A stretch of DNA of 64,000 bases. It comes from an uncultured Lachnospiraceae bacterium (GTDB lineage: Bacteria > Bacillota > Clostridia > Lachnospirales > Lachnospiraceae). Positions 35,048-43,357 of this stretch are shown one piece after another. The position numbers and the translations under genes are program-made. The stretch is taken from contig ONBT01000010.1 of assembly GCA_900316075.1 (NCBI GenBank), positions 1 to 64,000 on the forward strand. The letters run 5' to 3'. A model generated the notes under the pieces. That model was not told the origin of the DNA, did no database searches, and was given only the letters and a program-made list of their open reading frames with translations. Numbering within the stretch: the stretch's first letter is position 1; every line of letters begins with the position of its first letter.

Positions 35048-37234
35048 ATGGGGAAATCATTATTCATTGCGGAAAAACCCTCGGTTGCCCGCCAGTTTGC
35101 GGAGGCCTTCTCGGAGCCCATGCGGAAGTTCGACGGCTACCAGGAGAGCGAGCATATCGTCGTGACCTGGTGCTTCGGGCATCTGGTGACCATGTCCTAC
35201 CCGGAGGTCTATGATCCCAAATACAAGGCCTGGCGGGAGGACACCCTGCCCTTCATTCCGGAGGAGTTCAAGTACGAGGTCATCGACTCTGCAGCGAAGC
35301 AGTTTTCTATTGTGAAGGGTCTTCTGAACCGGGAGGATGTGAGCCGGATCTATGTCTGCACCGACTCCGGGCGGGAGGGGGAGTATATCTACCGCCTGGT
35401 CCGTCAGGAGGCCGGAGTCCACGACAAGGACGAGCGCCGGGTCTGGATCAATTCCCAGACCGAGGACGAGATCAAGCGGGGAATCAAGGAGGCGAAACCT
35501 ATTTCCGAATATGACCACCTCTCGGATGCCGCCTATCTCCGGGCCAAGGAAGACTACCTGATGGGAATCAATTTTTCCCGCATTCTTTCCATCCGCCACG
35601 GGCGGACCATGGCCTCCTTCCTGAATCAGAAGCACTGTGTCGTTTCCGTGGGTCGGGTCATGACCTGTGTCCTGGGCATGGTCGTGAAGCGGGAGCGGGA
35701 GATCCGCTCCTTCACGAAGACCCCCTTCTACCGGATTACGGGAACCGTGGTGCCCGGCGTCGAGACCGAGTGGAAAGCGGTGGGGAGCAGCCTTTACAAG
35801 GATTCCCCTCTTCTATACAAGGAGAACGGCTTCAAGAAGCGGGAGGACGCTGAAAAGCTCATCGCCTATCTTGTATCCGGAGCCGGGACGGATTCCGCGG
35901 CTCAGGCCCTGTCCTTCGATGACAAGGGGACGGCTTCCGGTTTTTCTGTTGCAGGAAAGGTTGCAGCCATCACGAGAAAGCAGGAGAAGAAGAATCCGCC
36001 CCTTCTTTATAACCTGGCCGAGCTGCAGAGCGACTGCGCCAAGCTCTTTCATATCAGCCCCGATGAGACTCTGAATACCATTCAGGACCTCTACGAGAAA
36101 CGTCTTCTGACCTACCCCCGGACCGATGCCCGGGTGCTGTCAAGTGCCATTGCGAAGGTCATCGACAAGAATATCCGGGGGCTTCTCTCCATTCCTTCCG
36201 TGGCTCCCTTTGCCAAGGCCATTCTCGACAAGGGCATGTACAAGGGAATTGAGAAGACCCGCTATACGGATGACTCGAAGATCACGGACCACTACGCCAT
36301 CATTCCGACCGGCCAGGGACTTTCCGCCTTAAAGAGCCTTTCCAAACGGAGTCTGGACGTATATGAGGTAGTTGTCCGCCGTTTTCTGGCCATTTTCTGT
36401 CCGCCTGCCGTGTACAAAAAAGTCTCCTTTGACATTCTGGCCGGAACCGAGACCTTTTCTGCTTCCTCGAAGGTGCTGGAGCAGAAGGGGTATCTTTCCG
36501 TCATGGAGTACAGCTTCCGGAAGAAGGGCTCCGGGAAGACGACAGGAGCCGGCACAGGACAGGCGGAAACGGCAGAAACCGGAAACGGAAGCACAGTTTC
36601 CTCCGGCGCAGGGCCTGTATCGGGTGGCCAGACCGGCGGGGCAGCCCAGGGAGAAGACGGGGAGGAACTTTCGAACAGCGGGGACCCGGCGGCTGTGGAT
36701 GCTTTTCTGGGGGCCCTCAGAAAGGGACAGGAGGTGACCTTCTCTGCCTTTTCCATCCGGGAAGGAGAGACCCAGCCCCCGAAGCGCTATACGACCGGCT
36801 CCATGATTCTGGCTATGGAGAACGCCGGAAATCTCATCGAGGACGAGGAACTCAGAGAGCAGATCAAGTCCTGCGGAATCGGAACCTCCGCAACCCGGGC
36901 CGATATTTTGAAGAAACTGGTGGAGAAGAATCACTACCTGGCCCTGAACAAGAAGACCCAGGTCCTGACCCCGACCCTTCTCGGCGAGATGGTTACGGAT
37001 GCAGTCTCTGCCTCCATCGGGTCCCTTCTTTCCCCCAAGCTTACCGCCTCCTGGGAAAAGGGCTTGAACGGGGTGGCCGATGGCAGCATCAGCGCCGACG
37101 ACTATATGCAGAAGCTCGACGGCTTCATCACGAAGCATGTGAACGAGGTCAAGGGAAACAAAAACTCCGAGGGTCTGCTTCCCTATTACCGTTATGATGC
37201 GCAGTTTTACGGAAAGGAAAAGAAAAATGCCTGA
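35048..37234 (+). CDS. topB: Type IA DNA topoisomerase (topoisomerase III-like)
   Basis: A 728-aa enzyme. The N-terminal TOPRIM domain (MGKSLFIAEKPSVARQFAEAF, then CTDSGREGEYIYRLV) is followed by the type IA core with the active-site Tyr in LLTYPRTDARVLS (near 355) and the late GIGTSATRADILKKLVE motif. It relaxes negative supercoils and decatenates DNA. A Gly/Thr/Glu-rich, probably disordered insert (about 494-545) interrupts the core, which is unusual. No C-terminal zinc ribbons are seen. The end overlaps the next gene by 8 bp. Confidence 0.93.
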   Translation: MGKSLFIAEKPSVARQFAEAFSEPMRKFDGYQESEHIVVTWCFGHLVTMSYPEVYDPKYKAWREDTLPFIPEEFKYEVIDSAAKQFSIVKGLLNREDVSRIYVCTDSGREGEYIYRLVRQEAGVHDKDERRVWINSQTEDEIKRGIKEAKPISEYDHLSDAAYLRAKEDYLMGINFSRILSIRHGRTMASFLNQKHCVVSVGRVMTCVLGMVVKREREIRSFTKTPFYRITGTVVPGVETEWKAVGSSLYKDSPLLYKENGFKKREDAEKLIAYLVSGAGTDSAAQALSFDDKGTASGFSVAGKVAAITRKQEKKNPPLLYNLAELQSDCAKLFHISPDETLNTIQDLYEKRLLTYPRTDARVLSSAIAKVIDKNIRGLLSIPSVAPFAKAILDKGMYKGIEKTRYTDDSKITDHYAIIPTGQGLSALKSLSKRSLDVYEVVVRRFLAIFCPPAVYKKVSFDILAGTETFSASSKVLEQKGYLSVMEYSFRKKGSGKTTGAGTGQAETAETGNGSTVSSGAGPVSGGQTGGAAQGEDGEELSNSGDPAAVDAFLGALRKGQEVTFSAFSIREGETQPPKRYTTGSMILAMENAGNLIEDEELREQIKSCGIGTSATRADILKKLVEKNHYLALNKKTQVLTPTLLGEMVTDAVSASIGSLLSPKLTASWEKGLNGVADGSISADDYMQKLDGFITKHVNEVKGNKNSEGLLPYYRYDAQFYGKEKKNA

Positions 37235-37913
37235 ACTTACTACCTGCTTCATTGAAAACTTATTCGATCTCGACCATACGATAGCCCGGGACCTTTTCAC
37301 CGGAAAGAAGTACCCTTGGGAGGTCCTGGACGATATCGGGGACTTCATCCGGAAGCTGGGCCCCACTCTGGACCCGGCCGTATTTGAGCAGAGAGGAGAA
37401 GACATCTGGATTGCCAAATCCGTGACAATCGCCTCCACAGCCACATTGAACGGCCCCCTGATTATCGACGAGGGCACGGAAGTGCGTCCCGGGGCTTTCG
37501 CTCGCGGGAATGCCATCGTCGGGAAGAACTCGGTCGTCGGCAATTCCACGGAGCTCAAGAATGTGGTCCTTTTTGACCATGTGGAGGTTCCCCACTACAA
37601 CTATGTCGGAGACTCCATCCTCGGCTACTATGCCCACATGGGGGCCGGTTCTATTACATCGAATATCAAGAGCGACCGGAAAAATATCGTAATCCACGGG
37701 GCAGACGGCGGCATTGAAACCGGCCGGCGGAAAATCGGTGCCATGCTGGGCGACCACGTCGAGGTCGGCTGCAATTCGGTCCTGAATCCGGGGACCATCA
37801 TCGGGCGGAATACGAATATCTATCCGGTTTCCTGCGTACGAGGTGTGGTTCCTGCCGATTCCATCTGGAAGAATGAATCGAAGTACGAGATTGTGCCGAA
37901 GACGGCGGAATGA
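37227..37913 (+). CDS. Left-handed beta-helix (hexapeptide repeat) transferase-like protein
   Basis: A 228-aa protein resembling the C-terminal acyltransferase half of GlmU: MPELTTCFIENLFDLDHTIARDLF, then hexapeptide repeats (IWIAKSVTIASTATLNGPLIIDEGTEV, AFARGNAIVGKNSVVGNSTELKN) and GVGCNSVLNPGTIIGRNTNIYP-like turns. The acyl donor and acceptor are unknown; a sugar-nucleotide substrate is inferred. The start is placed at 37227 with GGAAAGGA upstream; it overlaps the topB stop, so translation is coupled. Confidence 0.8.
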   Translation: MPELTTCFIENLFDLDHTIARDLFTGKKYPWEVLDDIGDFIRKLGPTLDPAVFEQRGEDIWIAKSVTIASTATLNGPLIIDEGTEVRPGAFARGNAIVGKNSVVGNSTELKNVVLFDHVEVPHYNYVGDSILGYYAHMGAGSITSNIKSDRKNIVIHGADGGIETGRRKIGAMLGDHVEVGCNSVLNPGTIIGRNTNIYPVSCVRGVVPADSIWKNESKYEIVPKTAE

Positions 37914-37951
37914 TTCAGGTGAACAAGCCATGCTCTTTTAAAAGCAGCTAA

Positions 37952-37965
37952 TTAGATTCTTCTAA
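37952..37965. promoter_or_regulatory. Inverted repeat TTAGA-N4-TCTAA upstream of rubrerythrin
   Basis: TTAGATTCTTCTAA, a 14-bp dyad about 130 bp before the rubrerythrin start and upstream of a TATTAT -10 candidate. It has only partial likeness to a PerR box, so a peroxide-regulator site is a guess. Confidence 0.35.
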
Positions 37966-38093
37966 CTGATCACAGAAATGTCAGGGAAATCATTTCGTAA
38001 AACATAGACTGTCGGCTTTCATTTGTGCTATTATTGGGAAGCACTAAGAAGTTTTCAATTGTTTCTGTTTTTTTGAAAGTGAGGTTTCGTGTT

Positions 38094-38657
38094 ATGGCAA
38101 ATCTTGACAGCAGAGCAGGTGACCCCAAGTTTGAGGCTTCCCAGACAAAGAAGAATCTGGAGGCCGCATTTGCCGGTGAGTCCCAGGCAAGAAACAAGTA
38201 TACATACTTTGCTTCCAAGGCAAAGAAGGACGGCTATGTCCAGATTGCTTCCATCTTTGAAGAGACGGCAGGCAATGAAAAAGAGCATGCGAAGATGTGG
38301 GCGAAGATTCTCGGCCTGATCGGCGACACCGAGGCAAACCTCGAGGCAGCTGCCGGCGGAGAGAATTACGAGTGGACAGAGATGTATCCCGGCTTCGCCA
38401 AGACGGCGAAGGAAGAGGGCTTTGATGACATTGCCAAGGCTTTCGAACTCGTAGCCGCTATCGAGAAGGAGCACGAGGAGCGTTACAAGAAGCTCCTGAA
38501 GAATGTTCAGGACGGCCTCGTTTTTTCCTCCGACGGAGATGCCATCTGGCAGTGCAGTAACTGCGGCCATATCGTAGTCGGCCCCAAGGCTCCTCAGGTA
38601 TGCCCGGTCTGCAACCATCCCCAGTCCTACTTCCAGAAGAAGGCTGAGAACTACTGA
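38094..38657 (+). CDS. rbr: Rubrerythrin
   Basis: A 187-aa non-haem iron protein that reduces hydrogen peroxide in anaerobes. An N-terminal ferritin-like diiron domain ([46 protein letters not shown]) supplies the Glu/His ligands, and a C-terminal rubredoxin-like domain has CSNCGH and CPVCNH. The start at 38094 ([13 protein letters not shown]) is chosen over an in-frame upstream ATG because GTGAGG precedes it and it matches the family. Monocistronic with a strong terminator. Confidence 0.95.
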   Translation: MANLDSRAGDPKFEASQTKKNLEAAFAGESQARNKYTYFASKAKKDGYVQIASIFEETAGNEKEHAKMWAKILGLIGDTEANLEAAAGGENYEWTEMYPGFAKTAKEEGFDDIAKAFELVAAIEKEHEERYKKLLKNVQDGLVFSSDGDAIWQCSNCGHIVVGPKAPQVCPVCNHPQSYFQKKAENY

Positions 38658-38678
38658 TTTTCACCAATCAAATAGTAG

Positions 38679-38716
38679 GCCCCTGTCCGGACAACTCCCG
38701 GGCAGGGGCTTTTCTG
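38679..38716 (+). terminator. Intrinsic terminator of rubrerythrin
   Basis: A 12-bp stem GCCCCTGTCCGG/CCGGGCAGGGGC with one G-U pair, followed by TTTTCTG. Confidence 0.9.
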
Positions 38717-38730
38717 TGCTTCCAATAGTT

Positions 38731-38841
38731 CACCTGTTAAATCAGTATGTTAAATCAGTACAATCAAGTACAATTTCTAGCACCAAAAGTCGCGACACGA
38801 GTGGCTTCCGGGAAACTCATTTTTTGGCTTTAACAGGTGAA
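38731..38841. repeat. 13-bp inverted repeat around the AP2-like gene 3' end
   Basis: TTCACCTGTTAAA at about 38731-38743 and its inverse TTTAACAGGTGAA at about 38829-38841; the right arm is inside the coding end of the AP2-like gene. Two direct TGTTAAATCAGTA copies and two AGTACAAT copies lie between the arms. It may be a long stem-loop acting as terminator, or a remnant end of a mobile unit. Confidence 0.5.
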
Positions 38842-39620
38842 AGGTAGGCGAGGAAGCGTTCGGGCATGGTCAGACTTCGATACACGTCGGCGTATTCGGG
38901 GGCCGTGTATTCGGACACGTAGTTCTGGGGAAAGGATTTGGCAATGCCTGCGGCGACAGCCAGATCGGCGGCCTTATTATAGGCGACGGCGGCTTTGGCC
39001 TCGGTCCGGAAGCGGCCGATGACGAAATCCCCGTTCAGGTGAATCCGGGTCTCGTAGCGGATGACCCCGTTTGTGTCCTGGCGGAAGACCCCGTGGTAGT
39101 GGTTGACGACGATGATGTTTTCATAGCGGAAGTCGTTTTCGTCACCGTTTGCGAAGAGGTAGTCCCGGCCGGCCACGGACCAGGGGCGGATGCCGAAGCG
39201 CTCAAGGATGCCGTACTGCATCCCGTAGTCATTGACGTAGTAGTGGCCGTCATGGAGTAGAATCCGGTGCTCGGAGTAGTAGAAGAGGTCGTCGTTTGAG
39301 AACTTAAGCTCCCGGGTGCCGTCAACGAAGTAGGAAAAATAGCCCTGGCGGAGGTAGATGGGAGTCTTGAAATAGGTGTGGTTGTCCCGGAGGTTCAGGA
39401 GCAGGACGGCTTTCTCCGGGTCGAGCGCTTCCCTTCGGGAGAGGAAGTTCTCGAGGGTTACATTATTCTCATGAAGGATGGATTGGCCCTCGGTGTAGGC
39501 CTTCGCGGCCTCCTTTTCCGTCCCGTAGCTTCCCAGGCTGATATGCTTTCGCCTGTAGGTGAGAGAAGCCCTGTAGTAGACGGTCCCGTCTTTTTTTCTG
39601 GCCTCGAAGGCTCCGGTCAT
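38817..39620 (-). CDS. Protein with two AP2/ERF-like domains flanking an HNH-like core
   Basis: A 267-aa protein. Residues 5-48 (YYRASLTYRRKHISLGSYGTEKEAAKAYTEG) and 178-238 (YHGVFRQDTNG..ETRIHLNGDFVIGRF, EAKAAVAYNKAADLA, ending SFPQNY) both follow the AP2 pattern: a three-stranded sheet and then the AA-AY helix. Between them, AGRDYLFANGDENDFRYENIIVVN resembles the HNH_3 homing-endonuclease motif, but the catalytic His residues seem to be lost. In bacteria AP2 domains are mostly found in phage and homing-type HNH enzymes, so this is probably a domesticated or degenerate endonuclease acting as a DNA-binding protein. It stands alone on the minus strand; the calls are by eye. Confidence 0.7.
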   Translation of the reverse strand: MTGAFEARKKDGTVYYRASLTYRRKHISLGSYGTEKEAAKAYTEGQSILHENNVTLENFLSRREALDPEKAVLLLNLRDNHTYFKTPIYLRQGYFSYFVDGTRELKFSNDDLFYYSEHRILLHDGHYYVNDYGMQYGILERFGIRPWSVAGRDYLFANGDENDFRYENIIVVNHYHGVFRQDTNGVIRYETRIHLNGDFVIGRFRTEAKAAVAYNKAADLAVAAGIAKSFPQNYVSEYTAPEYADVYRSLTMPERFLAYLSPVKAKK

Positions 39621-39687
39621 GGCTTGTCTCCTGTACCCTCATTCACCTCCGGCCCACTTTGATTGCAAATCTTTCACGGCCGGGCGT

Positions 39688-39716
39688 TTGCAAATACCTA
39701 CCTGCTATCTTATAAT
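39688..39716 (+). promoter_or_regulatory. Promoter of thrC
   Basis: TTGCAA, 17-bp spacer, TATAAT: the best-matching promoter in the window. It gives a leader of about 115 nt. Confidence 0.8.
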
Positions 39717-39725
39717 AAATGGGCT

Positions 39726-39801
39726 GTTTGCGAAAGCAAATTTGAAGAATTCCGGATACGGGGTTCTGTATGGAGACGAAGAATTCCAGATAGGGAATTC
39801 T
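39726..39801 (+). promoter_or_regulatory. Triple-hairpin leader of thrC
   Basis: Three small hairpins follow one another in the transcript: TTTGC-GAAA-GCAAA (39727-39740), AGAATTCC-N6-GGGGTTCT (39746-39767, with U-G pairs) and AGAATTCC-N6-GGAATTCT (39780-39801). The last two are 34-bp repeat units. It resembles no riboswitch I know and there is no Thr-rich leader peptide. A regulatory RNA role is inferred. Confidence 0.5.
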
Positions 39802-39839
39802 GAATAGCTGCGAAGATTTGCGGGAGGAAGAGGCAGAGC

Positions 39840-41327
39840 ATGGATATCCGATATGTGAGCACGAGAAACGGGCATGAGGCAATTACGGCTTCCCAGGCCA
39901 TTCTGAAGGGCCTGGCGGACGACGGCGGCCTTTTCGTACCGACTGAGCTGCCGAAACTGGACAGGACACTCAGGGAACTTTCCGAGATGGACTACCGGGA
40001 ATGTGCCTATCAGGTCATGAAGCTCTTCTTCACGGATTTTTCGGAGGAGGAGCTCCGCCGCTGCATCGAGAGCGCCTACGACAGCAAGTTTGATACGCCG
40101 GAAATCGCTCCCCTTCATGAGGCGGACGGAGCCTATTACCTCGAGCTTTTCCACGGAAAGACCATCGCCTTCAAGGATATGGCCCTTTCCATCCTGCCCC
40201 ATCTGATGACGACGGCGGCGAAGAAGAACGGGGTCACGAATGAAATCGTCATTCTGACCGCCACCTCCGGAGACACCGGAAAGGCCGCCCTGGCCGGCTT
40301 TGCCGATGTGCTCGGGACGAGGATCATCGTCTTTTACCCCAAGGGAGGGGTCAGCCCCATCCAGGAGCGGCAGATGGTGACCCAGACCGGGGCCAATACC
40401 TGCGTCATCGGAATCGAAGGCAATTTCGACCAGGCCCAGACCGGGGTCAAGCAGATGTTCGGGGACAAGGCCCTCGCAGCAAGGCTCGGGCAGGCGGGAT
40501 TCCAGTTTTCTTCGGCCAACTCCATCAATATCGGCCGCCTGGTACCCCAGATTGTCTACTATGTATACGCTTACACGAGACTCCTGAAGGCCGGGAAGAT
40601 CAAGGACGGGGAGGCCATCAATATCTGCGTGCCGACCGGAAACTTTGGCAATATTCTGGCGGCCTTCTACGGAAAACAGATCGGGCTTCCGGTGAAGAAG
40701 CTCCTCTGCGCTTCGAATGAGAACAAGGTCCTCTATGACTTCTTCACGACCGGGACCTATGACCGGAAGCGGGACTTCCACCTGACCAGTTCTCCCTCCA
40801 TGGATATCCTGATTTCCTCGAACTTAGAGCGGCTGATTTACCGCATTGCCGGCTACGACCCGGACAAGCTTTCCACCCTGATGAAGGACCTCACGGAAAA
40901 GGGCGAATACACGGTGACTCCGGCTATGAAGGAAGGACTTTCCGACTTCTACGGGAACTACGCGACGGAAGAGGAGACAGCGGCGAAAATCCGCTCCCTT
41001 TATGAAGATACGGGCTATGTCATCGACACCCACACGGCGGTGGCCGGGGCCGTCTATGACAAGTATGTGAAGGAAACCGGGGACAAAGAAACGACCGTCA
41101 TTGCTTCAACAGCCTCCCCCTTCAAATTCACGAGAAGCGTCATGAAAGCCATAGGCAAGGACAAGCCTGAGGTCGCAGACATCGACCTGACGGACGACCT
41201 TTCCGCCATTGCCGGCGTTCCAATTCCCCCGGCCATCAAAGAAATCAAGGATGCTCCGGTCCGGCATACGACAGTCGTTCCGATTGACGGCATGCAGAAA
41301 GCGGTCACAGACTTCCTCGGAGCCTGA
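39840..41327 (+). CDS. thrC: Threonine synthase
   Basis: A 495-aa PLP enzyme that converts O-phosphohomoserine to threonine. MDIRYVSTRNG at the start, the PLP Lys in KTIAFKDMALS (near 112), TATSGDTGKAAL and GNFGNILAAFYGK are typical of the long, type 2 threonine synthases. SD GGGAGGAAG lies about 12 nt upstream. The gene is monocistronic, with its own promoter, structured leader and terminator. Confidence 0.96.
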   Translation: MDIRYVSTRNGHEAITASQAILKGLADDGGLFVPTELPKLDRTLRELSEMDYRECAYQVMKLFFTDFSEEELRRCIESAYDSKFDTPEIAPLHEADGAYYLELFHGKTIAFKDMALSILPHLMTTAAKKNGVTNEIVILTATSGDTGKAALAGFADVLGTRIIVFYPKGGVSPIQERQMVTQTGANTCVIGIEGNFDQAQTGVKQMFGDKALAARLGQAGFQFSSANSINIGRLVPQIVYYVYAYTRLLKAGKIKDGEAINICVPTGNFGNILAAFYGKQIGLPVKKLLCASNENKVLYDFFTTGTYDRKRDFHLTSSPSMDILISSNLERLIYRIAGYDPDKLSTLMKDLTEKGEYTVTPAMKEGLSDFYGNYATEEETAAKIRSLYEDTGYVIDTHTAVAGAVYDKYVKETGDKETTVIASTASPFKFTRSVMKAIGKDKPEVADIDLTDDLSAIAGVPIPPAIKEIKDAPVRHTTVVPIDGMQKAVTDFLGA

Positions 41328-41355
41328 AAAGAAACGACATCCTGCACACACAAAA

Positions 41356-41392
41356 AACGGCGGCTGAGACATTTGTCTCAGCCGCCGTTCTT
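41356..41392. terminator. Bidirectional terminator between thrC and the cheX-like gene
   Basis: A 15-bp perfect stem (41356-41370 with 41375-41389) and a 4-nt ATTT loop, with A6 on one side and TTC TTTC on the other. It serves both convergent genes. Confidence 0.9.
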
Positions 41393-41409
41393 TCAATATC
41401 AAACAGCCA

Positions 41410-42291
41410 TTATAGCGTCAGCAGCAGGTATATGGTCCCAAAAGGATAGATGACCGGAATTACGAAGGAGTCTTCCGTCAGCTTCAGGACGGTCTCATCC
41501 TCATGCCGGGGCGGCTCCAGGGTCAGCTCCATAGAGTAGGTATTCGACATATTCACAAGGAAAATGCCATTGTGGAGGTTCAGGAAGTCCTCAAGGGAAG
41601 CCTTGACGTACTCGTCGAACTCCGTGAAGTCCATCTTCGCATAGCGGGAAGCGAAGGCGATGGCCACATCCGGCTGCATGTCGATGTGGGAAATGCACTT
41701 GACGGGGCCCTCAATCTTCTGGGTAATGCAGTAATTCGTCGTGTATTCCGTGCAGGGTATCGGGGAGAGGGGAGTGAAATCCTCGCCGATGAAACGGATC
41801 AGATTGTTGAAAATCAGCTGCATGTACATGAGCGCATAATCCGTGATGGGCTTTTCAGCGATCAGGAAATAGTGCTCAATCAGCTTCTGGGTCTTCTCGG
41901 CGCTCTCGGCCTTGGCGGAGACATCATCAATCTGATTGTCCTCCTGGTAGTCGATCATGAGGCTCTCGAGCTGCTTGTTCGTCAGGGCCCCCATGTCGAC
42001 GAGGCACTGGCCGAGAAGCAGGAAGTCGGGATTCTGGGACTTCAGAAGGTCGTCGAGCTGGTCCTCGAAAAGGTAGTTCCGCTCGAGGGCGATTTCGCCG
42101 AACCGCTTGTCTTCCCGGGTCTGCAGGAAGCAGACTTCATCGACTTCCGAGGCGGTCATATAGCCCTTGTGCATGGCAAGGGTGCCGAGTTTGATATGGG
42201 TGTCGGACATACGAGAGATCGCGGTGGTCAGCTGCTCAGGTGTCACGGCTTTTTTGTTCAGGAGATAACTCCCGAAAAACTGTGCATACAT
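41410..42291 (-). CDS. CheX-like protein with N-terminal MshEN-type repeats
   Basis: A 293-aa protein with the start at 42291 (GGGAGGAGAAGG upstream; the longer ORF is unlikely). The N-terminal half (about 1-110) has repeating (L)GTLAMHKGYMTASEVDEVCFLQ / RFGEIALERNYLFEDQLDDLL / LGQCLVDMGALTNKQLESLM units like MshEN/T2SSE-N modules, some of which bind cyclic di-GMP. The C-terminal part (about 130-290) resembles CheX/CheC phosphatase-like domains, though the catalytic E-x-x-N pair was not located. It follows a CheY-like gene with which it very probably works. Confidence 0.7.
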   Translation of the reverse strand: MYAQFFGSYLLNKKAVTPEQLTTAISRMSDTHIKLGTLAMHKGYMTASEVDEVCFLQTREDKRFGEIALERNYLFEDQLDDLLKSQNPDFLLLGQCLVDMGALTNKQLESLMIDYQEDNQIDDVSAKAESAEKTQKLIEHYFLIAEKPITDYALMYMQLIFNNLIRFIGEDFTPLSPIPCTEYTTNYCITQKIEGPVKCISHIDMQPDVAIAFASRYAKMDFTEFDEYVKASLEDFLNLHNGIFLVNMSNTYSMELTLEPPRHEDETVLKLTEDSFVIPVIYPFGTIYLLLTL

Positions 42292-42292
42292 A

Positions 42293-42676
42293 TCAGCCTT
42301 CTCCTCCCAAATGCGCATCAAGGATATGGAATACCTGATCCTCATCTATGGGCTTCTGGATGAAGTCCTTGGCGCCCGCCTCAATAGCGGCTTTCAGCTG
42401 GGACTGGGTTCCGACGGATGAAACGATGATAATATCCGCGCCGGGGTCTTCAGCGATGATTCCCCGGACTGCCTCAATGCCGTCCTTCACGGGCATGACA
42501 ATATCGAGAAAAGCCAGATCGGGATGCGCATCCTTGTACTTCGTGATGGCTTCCTCACCGTTTTTCGCTTCGACGATTTCGGCGCCTTCGCCATAACCCT
42601 TGATGACATCAATCAGCTGTTTTCTGGCCAGGATGGAATCGTCACCTACCAGAATCTTTTTCCCGGTTAAATCCAT
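42293..42676 (-). CDS. CheY-like single-domain response regulator
   Basis: A 127-aa receiver: DDS near 16-18, phospho-Asp in LAFLDIVMPV (near 58), switch Ser in IIIVSSVG and Lys in FIQKPIDEDQ. It has no output domain. Its stop codon lies 1 bp before the start of the CheX-like gene on the same strand, so the two form a coupled pair. No chemotaxis kinase or flagellar gene is in the window. Confidence 0.9.
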   Translation of the reverse strand: MDLTGKKILVGDDSILARKQLIDVIKGYGEGAEIVEAKNGEEAITKYKDAHPDLAFLDIVMPVKDGIEAVRGIIAEDPGADIIIVSSVGTQSQLKAAIEAGAKDFIQKPIDEDQVFHILDAHLGGEG

Positions 42677-42792
42677 GATCTGTTCCCCACATTCTTTCTT
42701 TCCAGTATCCGGATACGATTACCATTCTACAATAACAGCAAAAAAACTTCAATCAAAAGCCCCTTGATTTTTCGCCCTCTTTACTTATTATT

Positions 42793-42806
42793 ATGACTAA
42801 TGTAAA
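42793..42806 (+). repeat. Motif-family copy before the small membrane protein
   Basis: ATGACTAATGTAAA, 21 bp before the TTG start of the next gene. Unlike other copies this one is not after a stop codon on the same strand. Confidence 0.5.
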
Positions 42807-42827
42807 AAAAGAAAGGCGGATAAGCAA

Positions 42828-43214
42828 TTGTCAGAAACAGTACAGCTCGTTTTTACCATCATTTTTCTCGTAATTGTATTGGGCTGCGGCATCGTAGTCC
42901 TTGTAAGCGGCATACGGATGCGGCGGGAGAAATTCCTTCCCGACTTCATGGTGGCAAAGGAGGAGCGGGACAAGATTACAGACCGGAAGGCTTTTGCCTT
43001 TGACCTTTCCCGTTCGGTCATCATCCTGGGCGTCACCCTGACGGTCCTCGGCGTCGAGTCCCTGCTCAACGTGGCCGGCCTCTTTGCCGCCATCGGGCAG
43101 AAGGCCCGGCTCATCGACGGGGTCTTCGTCGGAATCTTCCTCATCGCCTTCCTCTATTTCACGAAGAAGTTCGGAAACTGCCGGGACAAGTACATCGTGA
43201 CCGGGCTCAAGTGA
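42828..43214 (+). CDS. Small two/three-TM membrane protein
   Basis: A 128-aa protein, apparently started at TTG (SD AAAGGCGG 8 nt upstream). Hydrophobic segments at about 7-28 (VFTIIFLVIVLGCGIVVLV), 62-85 (VIILGVTLTVLGVESLL) and 98-115 (FVGIFLIAFLYF). The family is not recognised and no function can be given. It is followed by the terminator shared with gltA. Confidence 0.65.
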   Translation: MSETVQLVFTIIFLVIVLGCGIVVLVSGIRMRREKFLPDFMVAKEERDKITDRKAFAFDLSRSVIILGVTLTVLGVESLLNVAGLFAAIGQKARLIDGVFVGIFLIAFLYFTKKFGNCRDKYIVTGLK

Positions 43215-43315
43215 AAATCCGGACAATTCACGGGGTGGTATGCGTCTCACCCGAATTTTTTGAGGAAACCAGGTACAGAAAGACAGTTTCCACCAAACCA
43301 AACATGATACAGCAA

Positions 43316-43347
43316 GACCGCAGGGCAGGACGCTCTGCGGTCTTTAT
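43316..43347. terminator. Bidirectional terminator between the membrane protein and gltA
   Basis: An 8-bp stem GACCGCAG/CTGCGGTC plus inner pairs. On the plus strand it is followed by TTTATATTAG; on the minus strand it follows the gltA stop and the motif ATGACTAATATAAAG. Confidence 0.75.
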
Positions 43348-43356
43348 ATTAGTCAT
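43342..43356 (-). repeat. Post-stop motif copy (ATGACTAATATAAAG) after gltA
   Basis: It starts 1 nt after the gltA TGA on the minus strand and leads into the terminator; an in-frame TAA follows. Confidence 0.55.
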
Positions 43357-43357
43357 A

